Source: Mycolicibacter minnesotensis
GTDB lineage: Bacteria > Actinomycetota > Actinomycetes > Mycobacteriales > Mycobacteriaceae
Length of the DNA stretch: 64,000 nt
Assembly (NCBI RefSeq): GCF_010731755.1
Contig: NZ_AP022589.1
Span: forward strand, 2,046,001 to 2,110,000
Reading direction: 5' to 3'
The notes under the pieces were generated by a model. The model searched no databases and had not been told where the DNA came from. It saw nothing but the letters and a program-made list of their open reading frames with translations. Below are positions 45,925-55,193 of the stretch, in pieces. Every line of letters starts with the position of its first letter. Position 1 is the first letter of the stretch. Made by a program: the position numbers and the translations under genes.

Positions 45925-46893
45925 TCAGGCGAACGTCTTGCGGTAGTGGTCGGGTGAGACGCCGAGTCGGCGAATGAAAGTCCGTCGTAGGGTTTCTGCG
46001 GTGCCGAATCCGCAGCGTCCGGCGATCGCGACGACGGTGTCGTCGGTCTCCTCGAGCTGCCGGCGCGCGGCTTCGGTACGCACTCGCTCCACGTAGGCGC
46101 CCGGCGCCATACCTACCTCGTCGGTGAATACCCGGGTGAAGTGCCGGGGACTCATCGCGGCCCGGGCCGCGAGGTCGCTGATTCGGTGCGGGCCACCGGG
46201 TTCGGATTCGATCAGCTCCTGCACATCGCGGATCGGGGTGCGCCGGGAACGTGGCAGCCATCCCGGTGCCGCAAACTGGGACTGGCCGCCGGGGCGGCGT
46301 AGATACAACACCATCCAGCGCGCCGTGGTCTGTGCCACCTCGGTCCCGTGGTCTTCTTCGACCAGCGCCAGTGCCAGATCGATCCCCGCGGCGACGCCCG
46401 CCGCGGTCCACACCGACTCCGAACTCCGGACGAAAATGGGCTCGGGGTCGACGGTGACCGCCGGAAACTCGCGAGCCAGCGCGTCGGCGAACGCCCAGTG
46501 TGTGGTGGCCCGGCATCCGTCGAGCAGGCCCGCCTGCGCGGCCAGGAACGCCCCGGTACACACGCTGACCACGCGCCGGGTGTGCATCGAGGAGCGGCGG
46601 AGCCATGCCACGGTCTGTGCGTCCGCCTGCGCTGCTTGGACGCCGATGCCGCCGGGGAGCACCAGGGTGTCTATGGGCTCGCCGGGGGATGGCAGCGGCC
46701 CGGGAGAAAGGGTCAGTCCCCCGCTGGTGGCGATCGGCGCGCCGTCGACGCTGGCCACCGTGACCCCGTAGCCATCCTCGCCGCGGCCCTGACCGAAGAG
46801 TACGAGCGTCGCGGTGGCGAAGACCTCCGCGGGCCCGAAGACGTCGAGAGCCTGGATGCCGGGATAGCCGAGGATGACCACGGTGCGTGTCAT
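45925..46893 (-). CDS. GlxA-type AraC-family regulator with PfpI domain
   Basis: A 322-residue regulator. The N-terminal DJ-1/PfpI domain has IQALDVFGPAEVF, TLVLPGGIG and the elbow VSVCTGAFLAAQAGLLDG; the C-terminal AraC part has two helix-turn-helix units, the first in ISDLAARAAMSPRHFTRVF and the second in VVAIAGRCGFGTAETLRRTF. It probably senses a small molecule through the PfpI domain and activates the downstream PfpI enzyme gene. The ATG at 46893 is chosen by family length; an in-frame ATG at 46962 is possible. Confidence 0.87.
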   Translation of the reverse strand: MTRTVVILGYPGIQALDVFGPAEVFATATLVLFGQGRGEDGYGVTVASVDGAPIATSGGLTLSPGPLPSPGEPIDTLVLPGGIGVQAAQADAQTVAWLRRSSMHTRRVVSVCTGAFLAAQAGLLDGCRATTHWAFADALAREFPAVTVDPEPIFVRSSESVWTAAGVAAGIDLALALVEEDHGTEVAQTTARWMVLYLRRPGGQSQFAAPGWLPRSRRTPIRDVQELIESEPGGPHRISDLAARAAMSPRHFTRVFTDEVGMAPGAYVERVRTEAARRQLEETDDTVVAIAGRCGFGTAETLRRTFIRRLGVSPDHYRKTFA

Positions 46894-46988
46894 TGCACCA
46901 GTGTCGGCCCCGGGCGCGATGGCGTCTACGCCATACATCCCACAGATCAGGACAAGCCGCATCGACCGAGCCCCAGCCCGGAAATGCA

Positions 46989-47021
46989 GCAGGCCCCCAA
47001 GGGGTCTCCCCGGGGGCCTGC
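46989..47021. terminator. Hairpin terminator after fadE5
   Basis: GCAGGCCCCC and GGGGGCCTGC form a perfect 10-bp stem with a 13-base loop, starting 20 bases after the fadE5 stop on the minus strand. There is no T-run. It separates fadE5 from the downstream regulator gene. Confidence 0.75.
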
Positions 47022-47040
47022 GCGGTCTGTGCTCAGCGCT

Positions 47041-48876
47041 TTAGAACGCTGCTTCGTCGAGCTCCATGATGTCGTTGTCGATGTTCTCCAGCACCGTGCG
47101 GGTGCTGGTCAGCAGCGGCAGGAAGTTCTTGGTGAAGAACGACGCCACCGCGATCTTGCCCTCGTAGAAGGACCGGTCGGCGCCTTGGGCGCCGGCGTCG
47201 AGCTTCTCCACCGCCACCGCGGCCTGGCGGGTCAGCAGCCAGCCGATCATGAGGTCGCCCACGCTCATCAGGAAGCGGACCGAGCCCAGGCCGACCTTGT
47301 AGATGCTGGAGATGTCCTCCTGCGCGGCGATCAGGTAGCCGGTCAGCGTCGCCGCCATGCCCTGCACGTCGGCCAGCGCGGTCGCCAGCAGTTCGCGTTC
47401 GGCCTTCAGTCGACCGTTGCCCGTCTCATTGGAGATGAAGGCTTCGATCTCGCCTGCGACGTGGCCTAGTGCGGCGCCCTTGTCGCGGATGATCTTGCGG
47501 AAGAAGAAGTCCTGTGCCTGGATCGCTGTGGTGCCTTCATAGAGCGAGTCGATCTTGGCGTCACGGATGTACTGCTCGATCGGGTAGTCCTGCAGGAAGC
47601 CGGAGCCGCCCAGGGTTTGCAGGCTCTCGGTGAGCTTGGCGTAGGCCTGTTCGGACCCGACACCCTTGACGATCGGCAGCATCAGGTCGTTGATCTTTAC
47701 GGCCAGGTCGGAGTCCACCCCGTGCAGGATCTTGGCCACGTCGGAGTCCTGGAAGGTGGCGGTGAACATGTACAGCGCCCGCAGTCCTTCGGCGTAGGCC
47801 TTCTGAGTCATCAGCGACCGTCGGACGTCCGGGTGGTGGGTGATGGTCACCCGGGGCGCGGACTTGTCGGTCATCTGGGTCAGATCGGCGCCCTGGACCC
47901 GCTCCTTGGCGTACTCCAGTGCGTTGAGGTAGCCGGTGGACAGGGTGGCGATGGCTTTGGTGCCCACCATCATTCGGGCCTGCTCGATAACCTCGAACAT
48001 CTGCGCAATCCCGTTGTGCACGTCGCCCACCAGCCAGCCCTTGGCCGGCACGCCGTGCTGGCCGAAGGTCAGTTCACAGGTGGCCGAAACCTTCAGGCCC
48101 ATCTTGTGCTCGACGTTGGTGACGAAGGCCCCGTTGCGTTCCCCAAGCTCACCGGTTTCGAAGTCGAACAGGAATTTCGGTACGAAGAACAACGACAGTC
48201 CCTTGGTGCCGGGCTTGGCGCCCTCGGGACGCGCCAGCACCAGGTGGAAGATGTTCTCGAACAGGTCATCGGAATCGGCCGAGGTGATGAATCGCTTCAC
48301 ACCGTCGATGTGCCACGAGCCGTCTTCCTGCTGGACGGCTTTGGTGCGGCCGGCACCCACATCCGAACCGGCGTCCGGCTCGGTCAGCACCATGGTCGAG
48401 CCCCAGCTGCGTTCGGCGGCGAGGACGGCCCACTTCTTCTGTTCCTCGGTGGCGATGTTGTAGAAGATGTTGGCGAAGCCAGCGCCGCCGCCGTACATCC
48501 AGATCGCGGGGTTGGCGCCCAGGATGTGCTCCTGCAACGCCCACATCAGTGCCCTGGGCATCGGTACGCCGCCCAGTTCTTCAATGACACCGATCCGGTC
48601 CCAGCCGCCGTCGAGGTTGGCTCGCACGGACTTCTTGAAGGACTCCGGCAGTTTGACCGTGTGGGTCTCCGGGTCGAATACCGGCGGGTTGCGGTCACCG
48701 TCGACGAAGGACTCGGCGATCGGCCCCTCGGCCAGCCGGACCATCTCGTTGAGCATCTCCCGGGCGGTCTCGAGGTCCAGGTCACTGAAATTGCCCTGGC
48801 CGAATGCCTGGTCCAGGCCGAATACCTCGAACAGGTTGAAGACCTGGTCGCGGACATTGCTCTTGTAGTGGCTCAC
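47041..48876 (-). CDS. fadE5: Acyl-CoA dehydrogenase FadE5
   Basis: A 611-residue acyl-CoA dehydrogenase matching FadE5 (Rv0244c, same length), which oxidises medium- to long-chain acyl-CoAs. Motifs: [19 protein letters not shown] at the start, [26 protein letters not shown], and [12 protein letters not shown] with the catalytic Glu. The GTG at 48876 follows GAGGAGGAA by three or four bases. Two copies of the TTACTC-type operator lie upstream, linking it to the TetR, fabG4 and fadA2 genes. A terminator hairpin follows the stop. Confidence 0.95.
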   Translation of the reverse strand: MSHYKSNVRDQVFNLFEVFGLDQAFGQGNFSDLDLETAREMLNEMVRLAEGPIAESFVDGDRNPPVFDPETHTVKLPESFKKSVRANLDGGWDRIGVIEELGGVPMPRALMWALQEHILGANPAIWMYGGGAGFANIFYNIATEEQKKWAVLAAERSWGSTMVLTEPDAGSDVGAGRTKAVQQEDGSWHIDGVKRFITSADSDDLFENIFHLVLARPEGAKPGTKGLSLFFVPKFLFDFETGELGERNGAFVTNVEHKMGLKVSATCELTFGQHGVPAKGWLVGDVHNGIAQMFEVIEQARMMVGTKAIATLSTGYLNALEYAKERVQGADLTQMTDKSAPRVTITHHPDVRRSLMTQKAYAEGLRALYMFTATFQDSDVAKILHGVDSDLAVKINDLMLPIVKGVGSEQAYAKLTESLQTLGGSGFLQDYPIEQYIRDAKIDSLYEGTTAIQAQDFFFRKIIRDKGAALGHVAGEIEAFISNETGNGRLKAERELLATALADVQGMAATLTGYLIAAQEDISSIYKVGLGSVRFLMSVGDLMIGWLLTRQAAVAVEKLDAGAQGADRSFYEGKIAVASFFTKNFLPLLTSTRTVLENIDNDIMELDEAAF

Positions 48877-48926
48877 TACTTCCTCCTCATGGAATGCCAC
48901 TTGATGGTTGGGTACTCGGGATTAAG

Positions 48927-48940
48927 TTACCCACCAGTAA
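48927..48940. promoter_or_regulatory. TetR operator, fatty-acid regulon, site 4
   Basis: TTACCCACCAGTAA lies 51 bp upstream of the fadE5 start and matches the sites at 40,630 and 43,616 at the TTAC and GTAA ends and the inner C. Confidence 0.6.
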
Positions 48941-48953
48941 CGTAACCTGAAAT

Positions 48954-48967
48954 ATACTCGCCAGTAG
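48954..48967. promoter_or_regulatory. TetR operator, fatty-acid regulon, site 5
   Basis: ATACTCGCCAGTAG has the TACTC/AGTA core of the family and lies 27 bp (centre to centre) from site 4. It overlaps a possible fadE5 -10 on the minus strand (TATATT, just downstream). Confidence 0.45.
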
Positions 48968-49009
48968 CCATAGTGCAAGCTGATGTGAGCTACGTCCTTC
49001 GATCGGGTA

Positions 49010-49637
<628 letters not shown>

Positions 49638-49697
49638 GCCCCCGTCGCGGCGCCGGCGAAGGTGCGGCGATCGCCACAGATGTGCTGCGATGGGCAG

Positions 49698-50558
49698 ATG
49701 GCTCCGCATAGCAGTGACCCGGTCGAGTTGAGGATCATCGCCGAAACATTGGTGACCGAGGCCGCGGAATTCGTACGGTGTCGGCGCGCCGAGGTGTTCG
49801 GCGCCCCGGGTGCCGAGAATTCGCCTGGGCTGGTCCAGACGAAGAGCACCCCGACTGACCCGGTGACCGTGGTCGACACCGAGACCGAGAGCTTCATTCG
49901 GGACCGGCTGTCCGTGCTGCGACCCGGCGATGCGGTGCTGGGCGAAGAGGGCGGCGGTTCCACCGGCCACGAGCCCGACCTTGTGACCTGGGTGGTCGAC
50001 CCGATCGACGGCACCGTCAATTTCATGTACGACGTCCCGGCATACGCGGTCTCGGTGGCGGCGCAGATCGGTGGGGTGTCAGTGGCCGGCGCGGTCGCCG
50101 ATGTGGTGGGTGGCCGGATCTACTCTGCCGCCGCCGGATTGGGTGCCCAGGTGCTCGATCGGAACGGCTCGGTTGGGCTGCGGTGCACCGATGTCAGTGA
50201 GCTGTCACTGGCGTTGCTGGGCACTGGCTTCGGCTATTCCCCCCGGCGCAGAGCCGCTCAGGCGGAGCTGCTCACCCGGCTGCTGCCGGTGGTCCGTGAC
50301 GTGCGCCGGATCGGATCGGCCGCACTGGACCTGTGCATGGTCGCCGCGGGGCGCCTCGATGCCTACTTCGAGCATGGGACCAAGCCCTGGGACTACGCCG
50401 CCGGCGCGCTGATCGCGGCCGAGGCGGGTGCGCGGGTGGTGCTGCCCAGCCCGGACGTCGACAGCGGGGAGGTACTGATTGCGGCGGCGCCCGGCGTCGC
50501 AGATGCCTTCATCGCACTGCTGCATCAGGCAGGCGGTTGGCCGCCGATGCCGGAGTAG
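49698..50558 (+). CDS. Inositol monophosphatase family protein (SuhB-like)
   Basis: A 286-residue Mg-dependent phosphatase resembling mycobacterial SuhB (290), which dephosphorylates inositol-1-phosphate for phosphatidylinositol synthesis. The metal-site motifs are GEEGGG, WVVDPIDGTVNF and, near the C-terminus, KPWDYAAGALIAAEAGA; VRRIGSAALDLCMVAAGRLDAYFE is also typical. The ATG at 49698 aligns with SuhB; the open frame from 49662 is a little longer. In M. tuberculosis suhB lies near sigA rather than here, so this may be a relocated suhB or an extra paralogue. It converges on sdhB. Confidence 0.88.
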   Translation: MAPHSSDPVELRIIAETLVTEAAEFVRCRRAEVFGAPGAENSPGLVQTKSTPTDPVTVVDTETESFIRDRLSVLRPGDAVLGEEGGGSTGHEPDLVTWVVDPIDGTVNFMYDVPAYAVSVAAQIGGVSVAGAVADVVGGRIYSAAAGLGAQVLDRNGSVGLRCTDVSELSLALLGTGFGYSPRRRAAQAELLTRLLPVVRDVRRIGSAALDLCMVAAGRLDAYFEHGTKPWDYAAGALIAAEAGARVVLPSPDVDSGEVLIAAAPGVADAFIALLHQAGGWPPMPE

Positions 50559-50596
50559 CCGCCACGCGCGAGCACGCCGGTTCCCGCCTTACCGAG

Positions 50597-51352
50597 TCAG
50601 TCTGCTTTGCGCCGGAAGATCTTTCGGCCTAGCCAGACGACCGGGTCATAGCGGTTTCCGGCCACCCGCTCCTTCATCGGAATGATGGCGTTGTCGGTGA
50701 TCGTGATGTGTTCCGGACAGACCTCGGTGCAGCATTTGGTGATGTTGCACAATCCGAGTCCGGCCTCGTCTTGGCCGAAGTCGCGCCGGTCGGCGGTGTC
50801 CAGTGGGTGCATATCCAACTCCGCCAGCCGGATGAACATGCGCGGTCCGGAGAACTGCTGCTTGTTCTCCTCATGGTCGCGGATGACGTGGCAGACGTTT
50901 TGGCACAGAAAGCATTCGATGCACTTACGGAACTCCTGCGAGCGCTCCACATCCACCTGCTGCATGCGGTACTCGCCGGGCTTGAGATCGGCCGGGGGCT
51001 TGAAAGCCGGCATCTCGCGGGCCTTCTGATAGTTGAACGAGACGTCGGTGACCAGGTCGCGAACCACCGGGAAGGTTCGGACCGGAGTCACCGTGATCGT
51101 CTGCTCCGGGTCGAACGTCGACATCCGTGTCATGCACATCAGCCGGGGAAGGCCGTTGATCTCGGCCGAACATGATCCGCATTTGCCGGCCTTGCAGTTC
51201 CAGCGCACCGCCAGGTCCGGTGTCTGGGTCGCCTGCAGCCGGTGGATGACGTCGAGCACCACCTCACCCTCGTTGACCTCGACCTCGAAATCCTGCAGTT
51301 CACCGCCGTCGACGTCACCGCGCCAGACTCGCAGCTGCGCGTTGTATGTCAT
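50597..51352 (-). CDS. sdhB: Succinate dehydrogenase 1 iron-sulfur subunit
   Basis: A 251-residue iron-sulfur subunit (Rv0247c, 248) carrying electrons from FAD to the membrane quinone site. The 2Fe-2S ligands are in NCKAGKCGSCSAEI plus a later Cys in LMCMTRM, and the C-terminal clusters use CIECFLCQNVC and CNITKCCTEVCPEH. Its ATG overlaps the sdhA stop by one base (TAATG). It is the last gene of the operon Rv0250c-type, sdhC, sdhA, sdhB. Confidence 0.94.
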   Translation of the reverse strand: MTYNAQLRVWRGDVDGGELQDFEVEVNEGEVVLDVIHRLQATQTPDLAVRWNCKAGKCGSCSAEINGLPRLMCMTRMSTFDPEQTITVTPVRTFPVVRDLVTDVSFNYQKAREMPAFKPPADLKPGEYRMQQVDVERSQEFRKCIECFLCQNVCHVIRDHEENKQQFSGPRMFIRLAELDMHPLDTADRRDFGQDEAGLGLCNITKCCTEVCPEHITITDNAIIPMKERVAGNRYDPVVWLGRKIFRRKAD

Positions 51353-53271
51353 TACGCTCTCCGTCCCGGATGTTGCGCCAGCTCTTGGTCGGTGTAGTAC
51401 TTCTCCAGCTCGGAGATCTCGAACAGCTCCAGCAGGTCCTCGCGCATCCCGGTCTGGGCCTCGGGTGTGACCGTGATGTCGGGTACGACGCGGTCGTCCG
51501 AAGCCCGGCAGACCAGCAGGGTCTTGCGCCAGCTGGAGTCCATGCCCGGGTGGTCGTCTCGGGTGTGCCCGCCGCGGCTCTCGGTGCGCTGCAGCGCGGC
51601 CTTAGCCACGCATTCGCTGACCAGCAGCATGTTGCGCAGGTCAATCGCCAGGTGCCAGCCCGGGTTGTAGTGGCGTCCGCCGTCGACCGCCACGGCGGCG
51701 AACCGGGCTTTGAACTCCTCGATGCGAACCAGCGCCTGCTCCAACTCGCCCGCGTTGCGGATGATGCCGACCAGATCGTTCATCGACTGTTGCAGGTCGG
51801 AATGCAGCGTGTAGGGATTCTCCGGGTTACCGCCGCCGGCCGGCCCGTCGAACGGTGCCAGCGCCAATTGGGCCGCGGCTTCCAATGCTGCCGGGGTCAC
51901 CGCCGGTCGAGCCGGTAGCGCCTGAACATACTGCGCCGCACCCAACCCCGCCCGGCGACCGAACACCAGCAGATCTGACAGGGAGTTGCCGCCCAACCGG
52001 TTGGATCCGTGCATTCCGCCGGAGCATTCGCCGGCGGCGAACAGCCCGGGTACCGCTGCGGCGCCCGTGTCCGGGTCGACCTCGATACCACCCATCACGT
52101 AGTGGCAGGTGGGCCCGACTTCCATCGCATCCTTGGTGATGTCGACTTCGGCGAGCTGCATGAACTGGTGGTACATCGAGGGCAGTCGCCGCTTGATCTC
52201 CTCAGCGGTCAGCCGCGAGGCGATGTCGAGGAACACCCCGCCGTGCGGCGAGCCGCGCCCGGCCTTGACTTCGGAGTTGATCGCGCGGGCCACCTCATCG
52301 CGCGGCAGCAGGTCTGGGGTCCGACGAGCCGAGTCGTTGTCTTTGAGCCACTGGTCGGCCTCTTGCTCGGTTTCGGCGTATTGGCCCTTAAACACCGGCG
52401 GGATGTAGTCGAACATGAACCGGGTGCCGTCGGAGTTCTTGAGCACGCCGCCGTCGCCACGTACGCCTTCGGTGACCAGAATTCCCTTCACGCTGGGTGG
52501 CCACACCATGCCGGTCGGGTGAAACTGAACGAACTCCATGTTGATCAGTGTTGCGCCGGCCCGCAGCGCCAACGCGTGTCCGTCTCCGGTGTACTCCCAG
52601 GAGTTCGACGTCACCTTGAAGGACTTGCCGATCCCGCCGGTGGCCAGCACGATCGCCGGTGCCTCGAACAACACGAAGTTGCCGCTTTCGCGCCAGTAGC
52701 CGAAGGCGCCCGAAACGGCGCCGGACGCTTCGTCCTTGAGCAGTTCGGTGATGGTGCATTCGTGGAAGATCTTGATCCGCGCTTCGTAGTCACCGAACTG
52801 GGCGTAGTCCTCCTGCTGCAGCGAGACCACTTTCTGCTGCATGGTGCGGATCAACTCCAGCCCGGTGCGGTCTCCGACGTGTGCCAGCCGTGGGTAGGTG
52901 TGGCCACCGAAGTTGCGCTGGCTGATCTTGCCGTCGGGAGTGCGGTCGAACAGGGCGCCGTAGGTCTCCAACTCCCAGACCCGCTCCGGTGCTTCCCGGG
53001 CGTGCAGTTCGGCCATCCGCCAGTTGTTCAGGAACTTCCCGCCGCGCATGGTGTCGCGGAAGTGCACCTGCCAGTTGTCCTTGGAGTTGACATTGCCCAT
53101 CGACGCTGCGCAGCCACCCTCGGCCATCACGGTGTGTGCCTTACCGAACAGCGACTTGCACACCACCGCGACGCTCAGGCCCTGCTCACGGGCTTCGATG
53201 ACCGCGCGCAGGCCAGCGCCGCCGGCACCGATCACGACTACGTCGTAGGAGTGCCGTTCGACTTCAACCAT
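51352..53271 (-). CDS. sdhA: Succinate dehydrogenase 1 flavoprotein subunit
   Basis: A 639-residue flavoprotein (Rv0248c, 646) oxidising succinate to fumarate. VVVIGAGGAGLRAVIEA is the FAD dinucleotide fold, AEGGCAASMGN and FGGHTYPR lie by the covalently bound flavin and substrate, MEFVQFHPTGM and the active-site Arg region LVTEGVRGDGG follow, and GGNSLSDLLVFGRRAG closes the FAD site. It is the Sdh1 type of mycobacteria. A 42-bp gap separates it from sdhC. Confidence 0.95.
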   Translation of the reverse strand: MVEVERHSYDVVVIGAGGAGLRAVIEAREQGLSVAVVCKSLFGKAHTVMAEGGCAASMGNVNSKDNWQVHFRDTMRGGKFLNNWRMAELHAREAPERVWELETYGALFDRTPDGKISQRNFGGHTYPRLAHVGDRTGLELIRTMQQKVVSLQQEDYAQFGDYEARIKIFHECTITELLKDEASGAVSGAFGYWRESGNFVLFEAPAIVLATGGIGKSFKVTSNSWEYTGDGHALALRAGATLINMEFVQFHPTGMVWPPSVKGILVTEGVRGDGGVLKNSDGTRFMFDYIPPVFKGQYAETEQEADQWLKDNDSARRTPDLLPRDEVARAINSEVKAGRGSPHGGVFLDIASRLTAEEIKRRLPSMYHQFMQLAEVDITKDAMEVGPTCHYVMGGIEVDPDTGAAAVPGLFAAGECSGGMHGSNRLGGNSLSDLLVFGRRAGLGAAQYVQALPARPAVTPAALEAAAQLALAPFDGPAGGGNPENPYTLHSDLQQSMNDLVGIIRNAGELEQALVRIEEFKARFAAVAVDGGRHYNPGWHLAIDLRNMLLVSECVAKAALQRTESRGGHTRDDHPGMDSSWRKTLLVCRASDDRVVPDITVTPEAQTGMREDLLELFEISELEKYYTDQELAQHPGRRA

Positions 53272-53313
53272 GAATCCTCACTCGTCTATGAGTTGACACT
53301 TCGAAAACGCTTG

Positions 53314-54144
53314 TCAGCCAATGAATCGCAGGTCGCTGATGGTGCCGCTGGCGACCAGCATGATGTAGAAGTCGGTCAGCATCAGGGTGCCCAGTGTGAT
53401 CCAGGCGAACTGCTTGTGATGCACGTTGATCTTGCTGATCTGTGACCACATCCAGTACCGCACTGGGTGTTTGGAGAAGTGCTTGAGGCGCCCGCCGAAC
53501 ACGTGCCGGCACGAATGGCAAGACAAGGTGTACGTCCACAGCATCGCGACGTTGCCCACCAGAATGAGATTGCCCAGTCCGAAGCCGAAGCCATGTGGGC
53601 CGGTGTCGGAGTGGAATGCCCCGATCGCATCGTTGGTGTTGATGACGGAGATGACGGCGGCGATGTAGAAGAAGTAGCGGTGGCTGTTCTGGATGATCAG
53701 CGGAAACCGGGTCTCCCCGGTGTAATGGGCGCGGGGCTCGGGGACGGCGCACGACGTGGGCGACTGCCAGACCGTCCGGTAGTAGGCACCGCGGTAGTAA
53801 TAGCAGGTCAGCCGGAAAAGCAACAGGAACGGCAACGACATCGCCGCGTAGGGAAGCCACCACACATCGGGCAGGAAGCGTGGCCAGAACTCGCTGGCCT
53901 CGGGGAGGCAGCCTTGGCTGACGCAGGGCGAATAGAACGGTGTCAGGTAGTGGTATTTCTCGACGAAGTAGTGGTTCTGCTGAAACCCGCGGGCCGTCGC
54001 ATAGATGAGGAAGGCGGCGAAGCCCAGGTCGATCCTCAGCGGGGAGAGCCACCAGCGGTCGGTCCGCAGCGTCCGATTGGCGATCCGTGCGCGCGTCGCC
54101 GAGAAGACGCCGGGGCCGGGACGATTCACGGCGGGTGCGCTCAT
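53314..54144 (-). CDS. sdhC: Succinate dehydrogenase 1 membrane anchor
   Basis: A 276-residue membrane anchor (Rv0249c, 273) with about five helices, including IDLGFAAFLIYATARG, AAMSLPFLLLFRLTCYYY, YFFYIAAVISVI, LILVGNVAMLWTYTLSCHSCRH and WITLGTLMLTDFYIMLVA. It is of the single large type found in Sdh1, where a second cluster or haem ligand role is suggested for the His/Cys residues. The ATG at 54144 has AGGGAA upstream; the open frame to 54204 is not needed. Confidence 0.88.
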   Translation of the reverse strand: MSAPAVNRPGPGVFSATRARIANRTLRTDRWWLSPLRIDLGFAAFLIYATARGFQQNHYFVEKYHYLTPFYSPCVSQGCLPEASEFWPRFLPDVWWLPYAAMSLPFLLLFRLTCYYYRGAYYRTVWQSPTSCAVPEPRAHYTGETRFPLIIQNSHRYFFYIAAVISVINTNDAIGAFHSDTGPHGFGFGLGNLILVGNVAMLWTYTLSCHSCRHVFGGRLKHFSKHPVRYWMWSQISKINVHHKQFAWITLGTLMLTDFYIMLVASGTISDLRFIG

Positions 54145-54213
54145 CTGGTGGGGTTCCCTTCGGCTGGAGTTCGTCGGAGGGCGCCCCTTATCGACAAGCA
54201 GCACCCGGTGGGT

Positions 54214-54510
54214 TCAGTACCTGCCTTGGCCGCCGACGCCCTCGTCGTCGACGTCGCGCCAGAATTCGCTGTCGTACTCGGTGTCGGGGATGGTGACCTT
54301 CTCGTGCGACCGCTCGGCCGCCCAGCGCTCCAAGTCCATCTCTCCGGCATCCGATTCGAGGAGCTGGACATCGGTGAGGATGCGTTCGGCGTCCAGTTCT
54401 ATGCGGCGCATTCCGGGAATGTCACCGACGCGGGTCTTCAGCCCCAGCACGCAGCGCCGCAGGTCACCAATCAGGGTGTGCAGTTCGGCGAGTTCGGTAG
54501 TGCTCGACAC
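54214..54510 (-). CDS. Conserved small protein at head of sdh1 operon (Rv0250c-type)
   Basis: A 98-residue, highly charged protein of unknown function, matching Rv0250c (97). It has an N-terminal helical stretch (ELAELHTLIGDLRRCVLGLKTRVGD) that may form a coiled coil and an acidic C-terminus (DSEFWRDVDDEG). No membrane segment or enzyme motif is visible. The GTG at 54510 follows AGGAGG; the open frame to 54537 is not used. Its constant place before sdhC suggests a role in Sdh1 assembly or control, an inference. A CRP-like palindrome lies 64 bp upstream. Confidence 0.8.
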   Translation of the reverse strand: MSSTTELAELHTLIGDLRRCVLGLKTRVGDIPGMRRIELDAERILTDVQLLESDAGEMDLERWAAERSHEKVTIPDTEYDSEFWRDVDDEGVGGQGRY

Positions 54511-54573
54511 CAGGCCTCCTCGGGTGGTACAGCTCACAGTACGTCCACCCGATGCTAGTCACATCTGGAACCG

Positions 54574-54593
54574 AACGTGAGACAGATCACGTT
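54574..54593. promoter_or_regulatory. CRP-type palindrome before sdh1 operon
   Basis: AACGTGA-GACAGA-TCACGTT is a perfect 7-bp inverted repeat with the GTGA-N6-TCAC core of CRP/FNR-family sites. It lies 64 bp upstream of the Rv0250c-type start, so it may control the sdh1 operon. Confidence 0.6.
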
Positions 54594-54615
54594 GTCCGCG
54601 GGACGTGTTGGGCGC

Positions 54616-54653
54616 CGAAAAGCCCCCGAACGCAGGTGTGTGCGGGGGCTTTC
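54616..54653. terminator. Intrinsic terminator after hsp
   Basis: CGAAAAGCCCCCG and CGGGGGCTTTCG form a stem of about 10 bp with a 14-base loop. Read on the minus strand it starts 23 bases after the hsp stop and runs into GGGGGCTTTTCGG, so a short T-run is present. It insulates the sdh1 promoter from hsp transcription. Confidence 0.8.
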
Positions 54654-54675
54654 GGGCCGGTGTGGCGGTGCCGGG

Positions 54676-55131
54676 CTACTTGGTGATGGTGATCCGCTGC
54701 GGCTGGCTGCCGGCGTACACGCCCGCTACCCGCACCGTCAGAACGCCGGCGTCATAGGACGCAGAGACGGCTTCGCCGGTGACGTTCGCGGGAACTGCGA
54801 ACGAGCGGCGGAACGCGCCGTAGCGCACCTCGCGAAGCGTGCGGTGGGTGTCGCCCTCGGTGTCGGCATGCTCGTCGCGGCGTTCGCCGTGGATCACCAG
54901 TCGACCACCGCCCAATTCGATCGTCACGTCCTTGTCGACGTCGATGCCGGGTAGCTCCAGCCGGACCACCGCGTCGTCGCCGTCCTTGATGATCTCGGCG
55001 GCCGGGTGTAGTCCGCTCGAAGCGGGCGATCGCCAGTCGTTGGCCGTGGCCGGGCCGAAGAAGTCTCGGACCCAACGGTCGGTGTCGGAGGCGGGCTTGA
55101 GTGGACGCTGCCAGAGTGTCAGAGTGCTCAT
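54676..55131 (-). CDS. hsp: Small heat-shock protein (Hsp20/Acr2-type)
   Basis: A 151-residue alpha-crystallin chaperone matching Rv0251c (159). The core domain includes AEIIKDGDDAVVRLELPGID, GGGRLVIHGERR, RYGAFRRSFAVP and GVLTVRVAG, followed by the short C-terminal extension QPQRITITK with an I-x-I-type motif. It holds unfolded proteins in a refoldable state during stress. The ATG at 55131 follows AAAGGAGAG. A HAIR-like HspR site lies 63 bp upstream and supports heat induction, as known for acr2. Confidence 0.92.
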   Translation of the reverse strand: MSTLTLWQRPLKPASDTDRWVRDFFGPATANDWRSPASSGLHPAAEIIKDGDDAVVRLELPGIDVDKDVTIELGGGRLVIHGERRDEHADTEGDTHRTLREVRYGAFRRSFAVPANVTGEAVSASYDAGVLTVRVAGVYAGSQPQRITITK

Positions 55132-55193
55132 GGGTCTCTCCTTTGAGGTGATTGCCGCGTGCCGGTCTGGTGCCGGTCCGTCACCGAGTAGAA

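Noticed and set aside
45914..46606. Upstream extension of the PfpI enzyme frame
   Set aside because: It overlaps the GlxA-type regulator gene, and the family start with a good ribosome site is at 45913.
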